Below, in pieces: positions 24,285 through 36,376 of a DNA stretch of 64,000 nucleotides. Both the position numbers and the translations under genes were made by a program. Source of the stretch: Scleromitrula shiraiana. Its lineage: Eukaryota; Ascomycota; Leotiomycetes; Helotiales; Sclerotiniaceae. How positions within the stretch are numbered: the first letter of the stretch is position 1; every line of letters starts with the position of its first letter. The notes below the pieces were generated by a model. That model worked only from the letters and a program-made list of their open reading frames with translations. It had not been told where the DNA came from and ran no database searches. The stretch lies in contig JABELC010000012.1 of assembly GCA_028455995.1 (NCBI GenBank), positions 1,364,001 to 1,428,000 on the forward strand. The letters are read 5' to 3'.

Positions 24285-27046
24285 ATGTCTTCCCTCGGCA
24301 CAAATTCTGTAATTCCTGCTCCATCACAAGCATATCTCGACAGAGGATACGGTTCAAGTAGTACTCCAAGAATTCGACCACAATCTCAAATATCTACTAG
24401 TGAAGGTCTTGCAGTTACCGATTTCGCAACGAATGATATACAATCTCATTCAAATACATTTCAAACACAAGGAAAATTTAATGAAGAGTGGGACGCAAGT
24501 CAAAGAGGAAGTTCAATAATCGACGCTCCAAATATGCAACGACCACACTCAATAATGTCTCATGGGGATACAGCAATTCCTTCAAGAGGAGGAACTCTTA
24601 AGAAGAAAGCTTCTTTGAGAAGAAGTAGTAGTAGAAGAAGTTCACGAGCTGGTAGTGTTCGCAGTTTGGTAGTCCAACCTCGTGGCGATATCGATGAAAT
24701 GCATAATGCTTTCTATTCTCCTGTTCCAACGAGTGGAAATCCTACAGATATTTTGGCCAACAGATTTCAAGGTATTTATTCTTATCTATTCAACATTGCG
24801 ACAATATATATTAATTATTTCCTCTAATCTGCAGCTTGGCGCAAAGTTCTCAAAGATCTCATCGTTTATTTTAAAGAGATCCAAAGTCAATACGAACACA
24901 GGGCGAAGAGTTTATTGAAGGTTTCCAATGTTATCAATAATACCACGGCACCATCTGTCTTTCTTGCCAGCGGCGGGGTCGACGATGCTCTTCAAATCCT
25001 TCGCAATTATCACAAGAGTGCCATCGCTGAAGCAAATAAATCAAAGGATATCGAGGCTGACGTCATTCTCGCATTGATTGGTCTACGAAGTGACCTCAAT
25101 CAAAAAATCAAAGAGATTAAGAACCTTTCGGGCGACTTCAAAAATTCGGTTGACAAGGAAATGGATGCTACACGTAAAGCAGTAACTGCTTTACAAGATG
25201 GTCTTGGACAAGCAGATATTGATCCTTCTCAAATGACTGGAAAGCAAGATCCTTATTTACTTAGACTTGCTGTTGATCGTCAAATTGAGAAGCAAATTGA
25301 TGAGGAAAATTACTTGCATCAGGTATTTAAGGTATATCTCATTTGATATATAAAACTAACTTCAATAGGCATACCTTAATTTGGAAGCTTCTGGTAGGGA
25401 ACTTGAGGCTATCGTTGTTGGCGAAATTCAAAAGTCCTATAATGCTTATGCTGGGATTTTGAAGCGTGAAGCAGATGGTGCTTATGCTGCAATTGATGAA
25501 TTACGCACAGGCCCAATTGCAATGCCAAAAGATCATGAATGGACTGCATTTGTTGAGAACGATGAACATTTCGTTGATCCAAGAATTCCTCCAAGACGAG
25601 CGGACAATATCAGATATCCTGGTCAAGATAATGAACTTGCTGGATGCATCCGAGAAGGTTTACTTGAGAGAAAGTCAAAGTTTTTAAAGGTATTTCTTAC
25701 AATCTTCCCACAACAAAATATCATCATCATACTAACCTGATTATAGTCCTATACGTAAGATTTCACTCAAATATCATCAGAATTATACTAATTATCATTC
25801 TAGAGCTGGCTGGTATGTTCTTTCTCCTACTCATTTACATGAGTTCCGTTCGGCGGATAAACTTCAAGCACCTATTATGTCTCTTTATCTACCAGAGCAA
25901 AAACTTGGCTCTCATTCAAATGAGGGTGGATCTTCCAATAAGTTTATACTTAAAGGTCGTCAAACTGGTACATTGCATCGTGGACATTCTTGGGTATTTA
26001 GAGCAGAAACTCGTGATACTTTACTTGCTTGGTATGAAGATATTAAGACTTTAACGGAAAAGTCTCCACAAGAACGTAATGCGTTTGTGCGTCAGCATGC
26101 TCGTAGCGTTAGTGGTACATCACAAAAAGCTAGTTCAATTAGTAGTGATGGAGTAATGGATGAGGAGGACGAAGAACCATTCTCAGCAACAAACGCATCG
26201 GCGATCGTAGGAACTCAAGGATCCAAACAGGATCAGAGACTCGGACGTCCTCAACCAGGTGGGAGATTTCCATCAGATTTACAAGTAAATTCGGCACGTG
26301 GCTTGCAGGCTCCTCTCTCACCTAGCGGAAGTTCCGGTATTGGAGAAGCAGATGATGCAGTAGTTGCTGCTGCAGCTCTGCCTACGAGCGGTGTTGGTGA
26401 AAATTATGGAGGTGATCCTAACCCTTCTTCACCAACACATGCCGCGATGCTGAATCAATATGCTAAAGAAGATGGTGTGAATCCATATACTTACGAACTT
26501 ATTCAGAATATGAAACATACGCGTGATGATCGACACCAACTTCCTACTGTCGCAACTGCTGCCATTGGTGGTACCGGATTAGGTATTCTTGGTACGAAGA
26601 TTTATAACGATCATGAACTTCAAAAACAACAAGAAGAACAAGAGCGAGCAGCTATTGAAGCATCTACTATCGTTGCCTCTGATGCGAATAAAAGTCATGA
26701 ACTCGAACAACAAGCGGCTATCGAAGCAACAATGATTGCTGCTCCCGATACGGATATTCAAGAAGACCAATCTCTAGAACAACAAGCGGCTTCAGAATCT
26801 ATTGGGATTGCTGCTCCAGATACGATCACTTCTGGCAAACAAAGTACAGACACCACAACTCCAACATCTGGACAAAACCCTGTTGGGGCATTATTTGATC
26901 CAATCGCAAAGGATCTTGAACGTCCTACTTTGGCTGCTGGTCAAAATCATCAGAGTGTTCAAAGTATCAGTCAATTACATGTTCCTGGAGAGTTTCCGAA
27001 GTTTAATGTTGAGGGAAATAACACATTGTCTGATGAGACTATCTAA
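24285..27046 (+). CDS. SLM1: PH-domain phosphoinositide-binding protein SLM1 (TORC2/eisosome effector)
   Basis: Five exons, 24285-24771, 24835-25322, 25369-25689, 25747-25754 and 25804-27046, give 848 residues. Residues 1-160 are Ser/Arg-rich. Exon 2 starts AWRKVLKDLIVYFKEIQSQY and opens the F-BAR-like helical domain, which runs to about residue 400. The PH domain follows (about 420-520; GWYVLSPTHLHEF). The tail is acidic and low-complexity. Yeast Slm1/Slm2 bind PI(4,5)P2 at the plasma membrane, sit in eisosomes and carry stress signals to TORC2 and calcineurin; the same role is inferred here. Exon 4 has only 8 nt (TCCTATAC) and is needed to keep the PH domain intact. The tail has a Gly-rich hydrophobic patch (AAIGGTGLGILG) and three repeats of about 22-24 residues rich in Gln/Ala. 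Confidence 0.92.
26630..26840 (+). repeat. Three imperfect repeats of about 24 codons in the SLM1 tail
   Basis: The encoded segments EQERAAIEASTIVASD, LEQQAAIEATMIAAPD and LEQQAASESIGIAAPD follow each other at a spacing of about 24 residues, and the DNA is correspondingly repetitive (for example CTCGAACAACAAGCGGCT and CTAGAACAACAAGCGGCT). The repeat adds a Gln/Ala helix-prone tract after the PH domain. Confidence 0.7.
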
Positions 27047-27503
27047 TTATTAATTTGGTATGGTTTATTATAATTGGAGTAATTGGAATTTGGGGAGGAA
27101 TAGGGGAATTGGAAGGGCTGGGAGGAATGGGGGAAATGGATGGGAATTCCTGGATATATTGGTTATCAGATCAAATTGGGCGGTTCGGAAAAGATAGGGG
27201 TAATAAATCTCGGGGGCACAAGGAGGTTTATGGGTGGAAAGGAATGGAGACTGACTGGTATGGGTACGATATGGTGGTATAGTTTGATGGAAATCTTTGT
27301 ACATTTATCTCACTGCAAAACTATTAACGTGCTTTTTTTTATATATATTATATATTATATATTATATATGTGGTACATTTGTAATCAATCATTGTTCGCT
27401 TGATAACCCCATTATGAATTAATATTATTAATAATAGGTTTATCCCCAGAATATGAAAATTACTTAACTTAATCATGCTTGACCTTATTTGAGAGTCATC
27501 CCC

Positions 27504-27559
<56 letters not shown>

Positions 27560-29968
27560 ACCTCTCATACCATACCTCTCATGTCATACCATGTATGCAT
27601 GTAACTAAGTACATGGACATTATTCATTCCATACTCGTAGATCAATGATCTCGACTCTTGACTCTTGATTCTCGCTCGGTTAATTTTCAGCGATAGGAAA
27701 CTTTTTGGTTTTTTGGTTGGTTGGTTTTTCTCTTTCATGTATGGATGTATGGATGTATGTGTTTAGGTATGTGTGTGTTTAGGTATGTGTGTGTTTAGGT
27801 AGGTAGGTATGGAGGTAGGTATGGAGGTATGTAGGTTCATCGTCCTTCGATCTGATGAATTGGCTATATATATATATATATATATATGTCCAGCCAGCCA
27901 GCTTGAACGTATCGCTCGTTAAGTGCGGATCAGTACTAATAGAGGTTGATTGATTGATATTGATTGATTGATTGTCTGTCTGTGCTGTCTGTCTGTTTGT
28001 CTGTTTGTCTGTTTGTCTGTTTGGTGCGGAGGAGTGTAGGGAGTTTATTTGTATTGGTAGGGTTGCGTCGCTTGGGGGTCTGGGATATGTGATATGTGAT
28101 ATTTAATTTCTTTTTGGTGTGTCGAGGGTTCATTCGTCTCTTCCTCTTCCTCTCATATCATATCATATCATATCATATCATCGAAGCATTTCGTCCATTA
28201 TGGTTCTAGTTCCGGTTCTCGATCACTCTATCAATAACCTGATATATCTATCTATCAAAACCAACAACCATCCATCTATCCCAAGTAACACAACTCCGCT
28301 TCACCAACCCACTAGTACAATCATATAAAATATCTCCCCCCCCCTCCCTCCTCTCTTCTCTTCTCTTCTCTTCTCTTCTCTTCTCTTCTCTTCTCTCTTC
28401 TCTTCTCTCTTCTCTTCTCTCTTCTCCCCCATATTAAAAGAACCCCGGTGGCCCTTCATACTCTGAAATCTAAGTTGTGGTTCGCAGGCATTACATGCGT
28501 AGCCCATACCATGTATCTCTTCTAAACCGTCGTGGTTACGGTTGCGGCGGCGCATGAATAGATTAGGTTAGATTGGGTGGATGATGTGATAGTGGGAACG
28601 AGAGAAAAGGATGGGGTTTGGGCGATGGTATGGATTTGTTATTTTCGCGAGGGATAGTTTGGTTGACTTGGTGGGTTGGATGTTTGGGTTCTGGTGAGGA
28701 TGGAATGGGATGGGATGGCATGGGATGGGATGGGATGGCATGGGATGAAGGGGGTTAGGGAACCCCGGTTATTTTGGGGGTTGGGGTATGTATGTACGAG
28801 TATATAATGTTTATTGCTCTTTTTCTATCTTAGATAGGTAACTAACTACTCACCGGTAAGAAAATCCAATGCAGCTGTTTGATCAAGACTTCTGGCTCAT
28901 TCCTCCTCTTCCTTCTACTAACACCACTCATACATACACTCTCTACCCAACTAACTCGTCGGAACGAATTCTCAATCCAAACATGATATGATATGATATG
29001 ATATGATATCATCGCGTGAACCCCACGTCGAGCTTCACCAGTATGGATTTCGCATCCTTCTCCTGGCCTGGCATTGCGTCGAGTTCGAAGTTCCTGTAGG
29101 AGATATCATAGAAATAGAAATAGAAATAGAAATAGAAATAGAAATAGAAATAGAAATGGAAATAGAAATACATCAAACCTTCTTTCTCACTGCTGTACGA
29201 AAAAGCCCAATGTGTAGGTAGTCAAAAAGTCGTTTCCTGTTTCGGTGGATACGTATACGCAGATGGGGACTGACGAGGTTGTCGGGGAATGTAACGTAAC
29301 GAGGTTGTTGGGAAGTCTGAGGGGGAATTTGAGAGTGGGATCTGGGATGGGAGGAGTGTGGCTGGGATGGGGATGGGGATGGGGATGAGTATGGGTACGA
29401 GGGGGAGAAAGAAGATGGAGATTGGAGAGGGGATATGAAAGGGGAGGATCTGTTGCCGAGGGGGTTGGAGAGGTTGGTTGTTAGATTGGGCGGGGAGGAA
29501 GGAGGAGGAAGAAGGGATGGGGATAGGAATGGAGGGAGAGGAGGGTATGTCTGAGAGTTTGAGTGAGGTGAATGAGGATAGGAATTGAGATATCAGATCG
29601 TTGAGTCTTTTCAATTATTTAGTATTCACCATGTTCGATCTATCAATATCAATGACACATTCTGCACCTAAATTAACATCAACTAATTCGATCCAATCCC
29701 CTCTCCTATCAAAATATAATAAAAATATCCACTAAAAGTTATATATATTATCGATACCCATTAGCCTTAGGTAGCGAAAATCTCCACACTCCACTGTGTC
29801 CTTAATTATATGTACAAAAGGACCAATAGGTCACTTCGAATAAGTCTTTCCTTTCCCATAACTAACGCCAATCCATGCAGAGGTTATATTTATAAACCCC
29901 TTATCATAACTCCAAGGCTAGTTGCCTTCCCATAATGCCATAGTGAAAAGACTCATATGAACAACCAC
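27047..29968. other. Gene-free convergent interval with dense simple repeats
   Basis: No gene is supported in 2.9 kb between SLM1 and LDB17, which converge. Repeats include ATCT at about 27503-27558, GTATG/GTTTAGG at about 27735-27835, TA at about 27866-27888, TTGA and TCTG/TTTG at about 27945-28023, ATATC at about 28152-28180, TTCTC at about 28350-28425, GGGAT/GGCAT at about 28690-28746, ATGAT at about 28983-29008 and the hexamer AAATAG at about 29108-29170. Open frames across these (28301-28555 minus, 29003-29221 plus, 29222-29614 minus) are mostly translated repeat. Confidence 0.55.
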
Positions 29969-31508
29969 TCACTCAACCTCAGTCGGCTCGGGTGGTTGAA
30001 TAACCGCCTTAAGTCGAGTTCTTCTCCTCGGTGGTGTTTTTGGAGGAATCTTTTTTGGTGCATTATTTGATCTTATTGTCGGTGGAAGAGGAGGTAAAGC
30101 TCTTTTCTTCTTCTCCTGTAAACCATTTGGAATCGGTACATCATGTGTATCGTCGTGTGTAGTACTTTCTGATTCTGCCTTTCGACTTGGTGTTTGTACA
30201 CCAGGTTTCTCCATAACAGCAGCCACATCAGAAACACTAACTGAACTTCCAGTTTGAGATGGTGAAAGACTCATTCCTAGTAACTTTTTAGCTACCTCTC
30301 CTTCACTAATATCCTCATCTCGAAGCCAAGGAACTTTAGCAACTCGTTCAACAAGTCGTATGGTAGTTTCATCTGCTGGTTCCCAATGTGCATTTCCGGA
30401 TCCTCCAAGAATACTAAGAACTTTCATTATCTCATATTTCTTGTAATGTGGTGGTTGTTGAAGTTGAGTATGTGCAAGTAATGGGTAAAGAACTCGAAGA
30501 TAGGTGTGACGTAATGAGACAAGTTCATTAGGAAGATCGAGAAGATTTCGAATTATAACATCAAGGAGAACACGAAGATCGTTTGTGTAGAAATATTCGT
30601 ATGTAGCTTTCGTAGTGAAGAGTAGGTAGAGAAGTTTCAAAATTAGAAGTTGTAAAGAAGTTTCCGTCTCACGATTGAGTAAAAGGATGATGTTCTCTCC
30701 AAAAGTCATATATGAGGATCCATGATGACTTAAGAGTTTGATAACTCGATTAGTTAGAGAATGTGGAGAATCGGATGTGGATGCGACCATATATTGTTCG
30801 TTCAAGACCAACTAGGAAAAATATATCAGCGGTTGGGGTCCAAAATATCAAGAAAAACTTACCAACACCCTAATTACTGGATAATGATATGGGTCATCAA
30901 CATCATCAGAAAGCTCTTCAATGATTTGAAAAAGGCATGCAACAAATTCATCATCAACTTGTCCCAAATCTCCAGTACTAAGCCTTTGCATCCTTGACAT
31001 TTCATACAAGAGTTCCAAAAGTAACCTATGCAACCTTGGATCTTCTCCTCTTCCTTTCCTGATTAACTCCACTAATCTATGGAAACATCCTTCATTATTC
31101 ATCATCTCAAACGTTACTTCATTGTTACGACCATCAAACAGTAGAAAGCTTGCTATAACATGCAAGGTAGCTGGTATATCCTCCTGCATCAGACTATAAA
31201 TAATCTGCGTTCTTACGTAGTTCTTGTTGGCCGCAAACAACTCGCTTTGCATCAGTTTGTGTAAACATTTTGCGACCTCGAAATCTGATTGGAGATATTC
31301 ATCTTTGAAATTGGTTGTAAAGTGAAGGTAGGATCGCAGCGCATTATCAATTAGTTGATGCGAAGCGCATTTCGTAGTAACAATCTCATCGATTTCTAAA
31401 TAGAAAGATTAGTAAATTTCGGTTCCCAAAATAATGAAATAAGTAATATATACCATCCCAGAACTGTTGTTCATTATCAAGAGTGTAGGCAACCTCAAAT
31501 CCATCCAT
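29969..31508 (-). CDS. LDB17: SPIN90/Ldb17/Dip1 family Arp2/3 regulator (DUF2013)
   Basis: Three exons, 31454-31508, 30863-31395 and 29969-30811, encode 476 residues. Residues 1 to about 300 form one all-helical leucine-rich domain typical of PF09431 (for example ATLHVIASFLLFDGRN, LHRLLLELLYEMSRM, ILKLLYLLFTT and SLRHTYLRVLYPLLAHT). The tail is charged and disordered, with proline motifs ALPPLPP and KKIPPKTPPRRR that suit SH3 binding. Yeast Ldb17 acts in actin patches during endocytosis, and fission yeast Dip1 starts linear actin filaments by activating Arp2/3. The same cortical role is inferred. Start ATG at 31508 splices in frame to the conserved part. Confidence 0.88.
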
Positions 31509-32046
31509 ATTGTTGTTGGTTTGTCGAGAGATAGTAAGTTACTTTGTGCAAGTTCTAATGTAGGCACATTACGAAAGTTGAATATGAGGTTGTATATTAT
31601 AATCCAAAAAGAAAGGAATGACTTTTCAAAGGCAAAATAAAAAAGTAACTCTCATTGACAATTCCAGTTTGTCGCGATCAACACAGACACTGACATGAAT
31701 GAAAACCGTTGTAAATGGTAAAAGAAAAGTGGTGAAATACTTTTGAAGTTTATTGTTACTGTATATCAAGTTCCGAGGGAAATGCATTGACCTTTCTAGA
31801 GTAATTTTGGCGAGGCTGAATGTAGCCTTGCCTTGAATGTTTACTTACGGATATGTGGCTTTTTATAAACAAAGAAATAATATATTTTATTCATTCAAGT
31901 ATAAGTTTCTATAAATATCATGGAATCGTATGTGGGTATTTATGAATTGAATATTTACATACTCTCAATGAGATATACTAAAAATCGTTGAATCGCCGTC
32001 AACATGTGAACCAAACCCAACGCCTACTGTAATTGGGATAGTAAAA
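31509..32046. other. Spacer between LDB17 and the J-protein gene
   Basis: This is the LDB17 promoter and the 3' flank of the next minus-strand gene. Nothing else is visible. Confidence 0.5.
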
Positions 32047-33676
32047 TCAACCAAATTGAAATCCTCCTTGACCAAACTTGAAATTGAATTGTTGACCACC
32101 ATGACCACCAGCGTGTTGGAAAGGAAAGCCACCACCACCACCACCACCGAATGGACTACCTTGAAATGGGTTGTGCCTCTGCTGTTCGTGGTCATTTGGA
32201 TCATCACCTCTATCAAATCTTTGCTTCAATTCTGGATCACTCAATACTTCGTATGCCTCATTTACCGCAGCCATTTTCTTCTCAGCATCCTCCTTGGTAA
32301 TACCTAGCTTATGAGCTTTATCCGGATGGTTTTGCTTCGTCATTCTTCTATATGCTGCTTTGATTTGTAACTCATCGGCATCCTTAGATATTCCCAAAAC
32401 CTTATAGTAGTCCTTTGTCTTGCTTCGCTTCAACTCAATTTGAGCATTTTGTAAAAGTCCACCAACTTGCTGGGCGTCTGGATGATGTTCTTTTGCGGTA
32501 TTGAGGGCTGAAATTGCGGCTTCGTAATTCTCCGCTTCCATATGACGTTGCGCTTTGGATAGAAGGCCGTAAAGAGAGTTTTCGTTGAAAGTCAGAGCTT
32601 CGTCACACCATGTGGCTGCTTTCTTGTTTTTGCTCTGTATTATATTAGTATCAATTAAATATGTTCCCAGCGCTATAACATACCTCATGATAAGCTTGAC
32701 AGACCATCTCTACGACACGAGTGATAAGATGATTTGGAGCATGCTCCGGTATTATGCCAGTCTCTCTTGACTCCTTGATATCATCCTTGATTTCTTGAAC
32801 CAAACCTGCATCTTCTCCAGAAGGAACAAGCAATTTCACTCCACTTGAGTACTGGTGTTTCTCAAAGAATTTGTTGACTTGTGATAATGTCTTATCGATA
32901 TTCTTCTGTCTTCGATATAGCTTTTTGCAACTCTTCGAATCAGGATCGGAGTGTAGACATTTCCTCAATTGGTCCATTCCTTGCTCCAACTCGCCCAAAC
33001 TGTAGAAGTTGATCGTTGAAATTTGAATATGAGGATCGGTAAGTCCAGGTTGCATTTGTAGAACATGTTTCAAATCACTCATTCCCTCTTGAACCTCGCC
33101 ACGCTCAAATCGACAGTGAGCTCTAGTTTTGCGAAGAGATAACAATTTTGATGCAACCATAATCGCAACTCCGGATTGTGTTACACATTCTTCCCAATTC
33201 TGATTCTTCTCAGCATCTACTGCGAGAGCAAATGCGCCTTGAGCTTCAATTAAGTTGGAAAGTTCCTCCTCAGCTCCTTGAGATGTTCCCAAAGAAATAT
33301 AATCTTTCTTTGCATTATCCCAATCACCAGTTTTCGCTCTTATCTTTGCCCGTTGCAATAATGCTTGCTCATGACCCGGCTTGATTGTTAAGACCTTATC
33401 GAAATCTTGAGCCGCTTGGGAAGTTCTACCAAGAGAGAGGTAAGCGGCACCACGACGGAAATGACTGAGATAATTCGATGGATCACGAGAAATAGCAATG
33501 TCGTAATATGTTAAAGCATCATTTGTTTCACCTTTTGCTAAATGCGCATTGGCAGATGCTAATAGAGATGAAATTGGCGTATCGGCGGGTACATCATTAG
33601 GAGAGATCGAAGCCAGGGAATTTGAGAAGAATGTTGCGGCCAAAGCCAACACTGACAATTTTACTTTCACAATCAT
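32047..33676 (-). CDS. ER J-protein co-chaperone with TPR repeats (P58IPK/DNAJC3 type)
   Basis: Two exons, 32684-33676 and 32047-32634, encode 526 residues. An N-terminal signal peptide (KLSVLALAATFFSNSLA) is followed by about nine tetratricopeptide repeats (for example ALTYYDIAISRDPSNYLSHF and RGAAYLSLGRTSQAAQDF) and a C-terminal J domain with HPD at 434-436 in RMTKQNHPDKAHKLG. A Gly/Phe-rich tail (GGGGGGGFPF) ends the protein. This order is that of P58IPK/DNAJC3, which holds unfolded clients in the ER lumen and passes them to the Hsp70 BiP/Kar2. No KDEL-type retention tetrapeptide is present. The gene diverges from the augmin-like gene with about 550 bases between starts. Confidence 0.93.
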
Positions 33677-34232
33677 ATTGATTGGAAGTTAAAAATGAAC
33701 GGCGACAACAACTTGAGAGGAAAAAGACAATTTATGGACGCATAGAAGAGAATAATAAAGGGAGGAGTAGAAAAAAGGGAAAAAGAAGGAATGATGAGGA
33801 ATTAAATATATCCTCAGAAAGTTACACGTTTGGTGTAGAATGGTAGATTATCTAATGGGTAGAATGGTAGGATGGTAGAATTATGTGGCCTTTTCTATTT
33901 TCGTAAGGAGACTACGGGGAATATTCGAGTATTCGATGGCTTTATTTCTTAGGCGGCGGAGTCAATCAATCAATTACTGTAGATTAATAGGGTTGAAGCT
34001 CGGCGTGCATAATGAATATTCCCGAGGCTATGATTGCAGATTACCCCACAATCCTTGTTTGGTAGTACAAGTGCAAGTCACAGAAATAGCTGAAGTTCAG
34101 CCTTGCATAATTTGACAACGAACGAACGAATATTGATAATTTATATTTCTCTATTATTACTCCATTTCTCTTCTCCATTAGAACATTAACACTGCAACAA
34201 CAAATCAATCCATCATAATCATTAACTTCATC

Positions 34233-35123
34233 ATGTCTCATCTTTCTCCTTCAACAATTTTCTCTCCTACTGTTGCTCGACAACAACTCGCCGCAGCTAA
34301 AGATTGGTCATATATCGATACTTGGTTATCATCGAAATTTCCAAATCAACCAATTCCCCCATTCGAACGAAACCCTGATACTCTTAAAGCACTTCTATCA
34401 TTAGCTGCCCTTAATGAAACTGCCGATGAAGAACAAGAACTTTTGTCTCGTGCTCGTTCGAATGCTCTCTCCACCATTGAAACCTCTCTTTCAAATGATC
34501 CAAATACCGAATTGTTACACACCTTAGAAGATTCTCTCACGCCTGAAGGTCAAACTTCTCTCGAAATCCTAGCATCATTATCGACTACTCTCAACCAATC
34601 ATCTCCATCACCTGAAGGCATTGGACGGAAACTTCTAGATCTTCAAACTACATCTTACTCATTAGATCAAGCATCTGATCGTGTTTCCACTTTACAACGT
34701 TCACTCAATGCTGAAATCGATCGTCTGGATTCATTGATTGAAACCCTCAAATCTCCAGAATACGAAGCCCCAACTGATCTTCCCAAACAAACTCTCGATA
34801 TTCAGCGCAAAAGCAAGATCCTTGCCAATAAGCTACCAGAAATTCGCGACCGCATAGCATCCCTCTCCTCATCCGCCAATTCGACGCCAAAACTTACTGT
34901 TCAGGCTGTAAAGGTTGAAGAGGATAAATTTAAGGAGTGGTTGGATACAGTTAAAGATCTGGAATCACAGGTTAAAGCATTTCATGGGTTGCCGCAAGAT
35001 ACGGATTTGGCAAGATTAGAATTGGAGAGTTTGAGGATGGAATTGAGAGACTTAACAAGGGAAAGAGATGGGCTGTTCGAAGGCTTAGTTGAGAGGGAGA
35101 GTCCGATGAAAATTCGAAGATGA
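34233..35123 (+). CDS. HAUS1: HAUS augmin-like complex subunit 1 homologue
   Basis: A single exon encodes 296 residues. The N-terminus (SPSTIFSPTVARQQLAAAKD, then WSYIDTWLSSKF) and the following PPFERNPDTLKALLSLAALN match my memory of fungal proteins annotated as HAUS1. The rest is predicted coiled coil with regular Leu/Ile spacing (for example ASDRVSTLQRSLNAEIDRLD and LELESLRMELRDLTRERDGL). Augmin binds spindle microtubules and recruits gamma-tubulin for branching nucleation. The assignment rests on recalled family resemblance and the coiled-coil layout; another spindle or kinetochore coiled-coil protein is the main alternative. Start at 34233 is preceded by an in-frame stop region and a suitable AT-rich leader. 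Confidence 0.65.
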   Translation: MSHLSPSTIFSPTVARQQLAAAKDWSYIDTWLSSKFPNQPIPPFERNPDTLKALLSLAALNETADEEQELLSRARSNALSTIETSLSNDPNTELLHTLEDSLTPEGQTSLEILASLSTTLNQSSPSPEGIGRKLLDLQTTSYSLDQASDRVSTLQRSLNAEIDRLDSLIETLKSPEYEAPTDLPKQTLDIQRKSKILANKLPEIRDRIASLSSSANSTPKLTVQAVKVEEDKFKEWLDTVKDLESQVKAFHGLPQDTDLARLELESLRMELRDLTRERDGLFEGLVERESPMKIRR

Positions 35124-35694
35124 TGCAATTGAGAGAGAGTCCTGGATGAAGACATATAAAGAGTTACATAAAGCAAGACTTTACCCTAAGGTTTTTGGAT
35201 CATATTGCAATACTGTCCTCGATCGGCATGAACGTCTACTTATAACGATTGGGATTGTCTGCTGTGTAAGCATGATACCACCAACCAGCCAGTGGTTCTA
35301 TATTTCAATATTTTCATGAGTACTGTCCTGAATACTCAAAATCGAGAAAGGAACTACGAACTCAAGTGTGCTCTATAGCTCCACGTTGAACTTTGGTGAT
35401 TAAATCTAGCTATATTCAATGTTTTCAGAATGAAATTTCAGATCGATGGCAATGTTCAAACAACTTTTGACACAATGTCGCCAACAAAATCTTATATTAT
35501 TCGTTTAGCTTGTATTCTGGCTTTCCATTTTGTGGTAATTCCAATTAGTCTTCTCTATGAGCGGAACTGATAGACGATGTAGCTTTGTGTAATACTTTCC
35601 AAAGTCTCGATCCAATACCTATCTCCTCCTGTTACAACCCAACAATGTTAATTGTACTCAAAAGTCTCTATTAGTAAATGGTTGTCCAGAAACC
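35124..35694. other. Convergent spacer
   Basis: Probable 3' untranslated regions of the augmin-like gene and the small minus-strand gene. Nothing else is visible. Confidence 0.45.
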
Positions 35695-36148
35695 TCAGTC
35701 ATTTAATTTGCCATGATGAGCTCCTGGGTTGAGAAATGGCTCGGTAGTTCTTCCTTTGCAATTGCATTTCTCGCAGGCTGCGTAGTTACATCCAGAAGAA
35801 ATGCGGAAATTATCCAAGTACGATAATGATGGTAAAGATGCAACACCTAACACAACATGAGTAAATGTTTGATAATAAGCTTCCTCGTACATATTAATCA
35901 ACGGTACGAGATTGCATCGCGAAGACAGGAAGTAAGATTTTACGTTTTTCATGGCAGAAATATCCACTGTGGACACAATATATTAACAAAATAAGCAAAC
36001 TATGCGAATCCGCCTAGGTAACTACAATACCAACGACTTGTATGCGGTCAACTGGCATGTTTGGTGTGTTGCTTAGACTAGCAACGTTTGTGCTTCCCCC
36101 CATTCTCGTCTTTGAAACTGGGTCTAATTCATTACCACCACTTGTCAT
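35695..36148 (-). CDS. Small uncharacterised protein with Cys-rich C-terminus
   Basis: Two exons, 36031-36148 and 35695-35966, joined across GTATTG...CCACAG, give 129 residues with correct phase. An ATG five codons upstream (36163) is also in frame and would give 134. I do not recognise the family. The N-terminus is polar (MTSGGNELDPVSKTRMGG), the middle is mixed (VKSYFLSSRCNLVPLINMYE) and the C-terminal third has a compact Cys cluster, CNYAACEKCNCK, that could bind a metal. The end, PFLNPGAHHG, adds two adjacent His residues. The frame is open on both sides of the intron with coding-like codons. The gene diverges from the decayed adenylation gene at 36377, with about 230 bases between starts. 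Confidence 0.5.
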
Positions 36149-36376
36149 ACAACCGTTATACATGCATAGAAACGAATCTAGACTTTTTTACTGTGCCATA
36201 TTCATATCACATGTGTGTGTATGTGATGCTTCGGCTGAGAATAGAGTGAGAACCAACAGTAGAAAATATGTTCCCGTTAGTTTCTCATGCAGTATACGCC
36301 AGTATAAATAGATCAATGGTGTCCCCATTCATGCAATCAAACGTTACTCACCTCTCATTACTTCAAGAGTTCCAAT

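Noticed and set aside
28301..28555. Frame encoding YACNACEPQLRF followed by Glu/Lys repeats
   Set aside because: Most of it is the TTCTC microsatellite. The non-repeat part is too short to judge.
29222..29614. 130-residue Pro/Ser/Ile-rich minus-strand frame
   Set aside because: The sequence is the translation of GGGGAT-type purine repeats. Composition explains the open frame.
35695..35760. Metallothionein at the C-terminus of the small gene
   Set aside because: The Cys cluster is short (four Cys) and lacks the repeated CxC pattern of known fungal metallothioneins.
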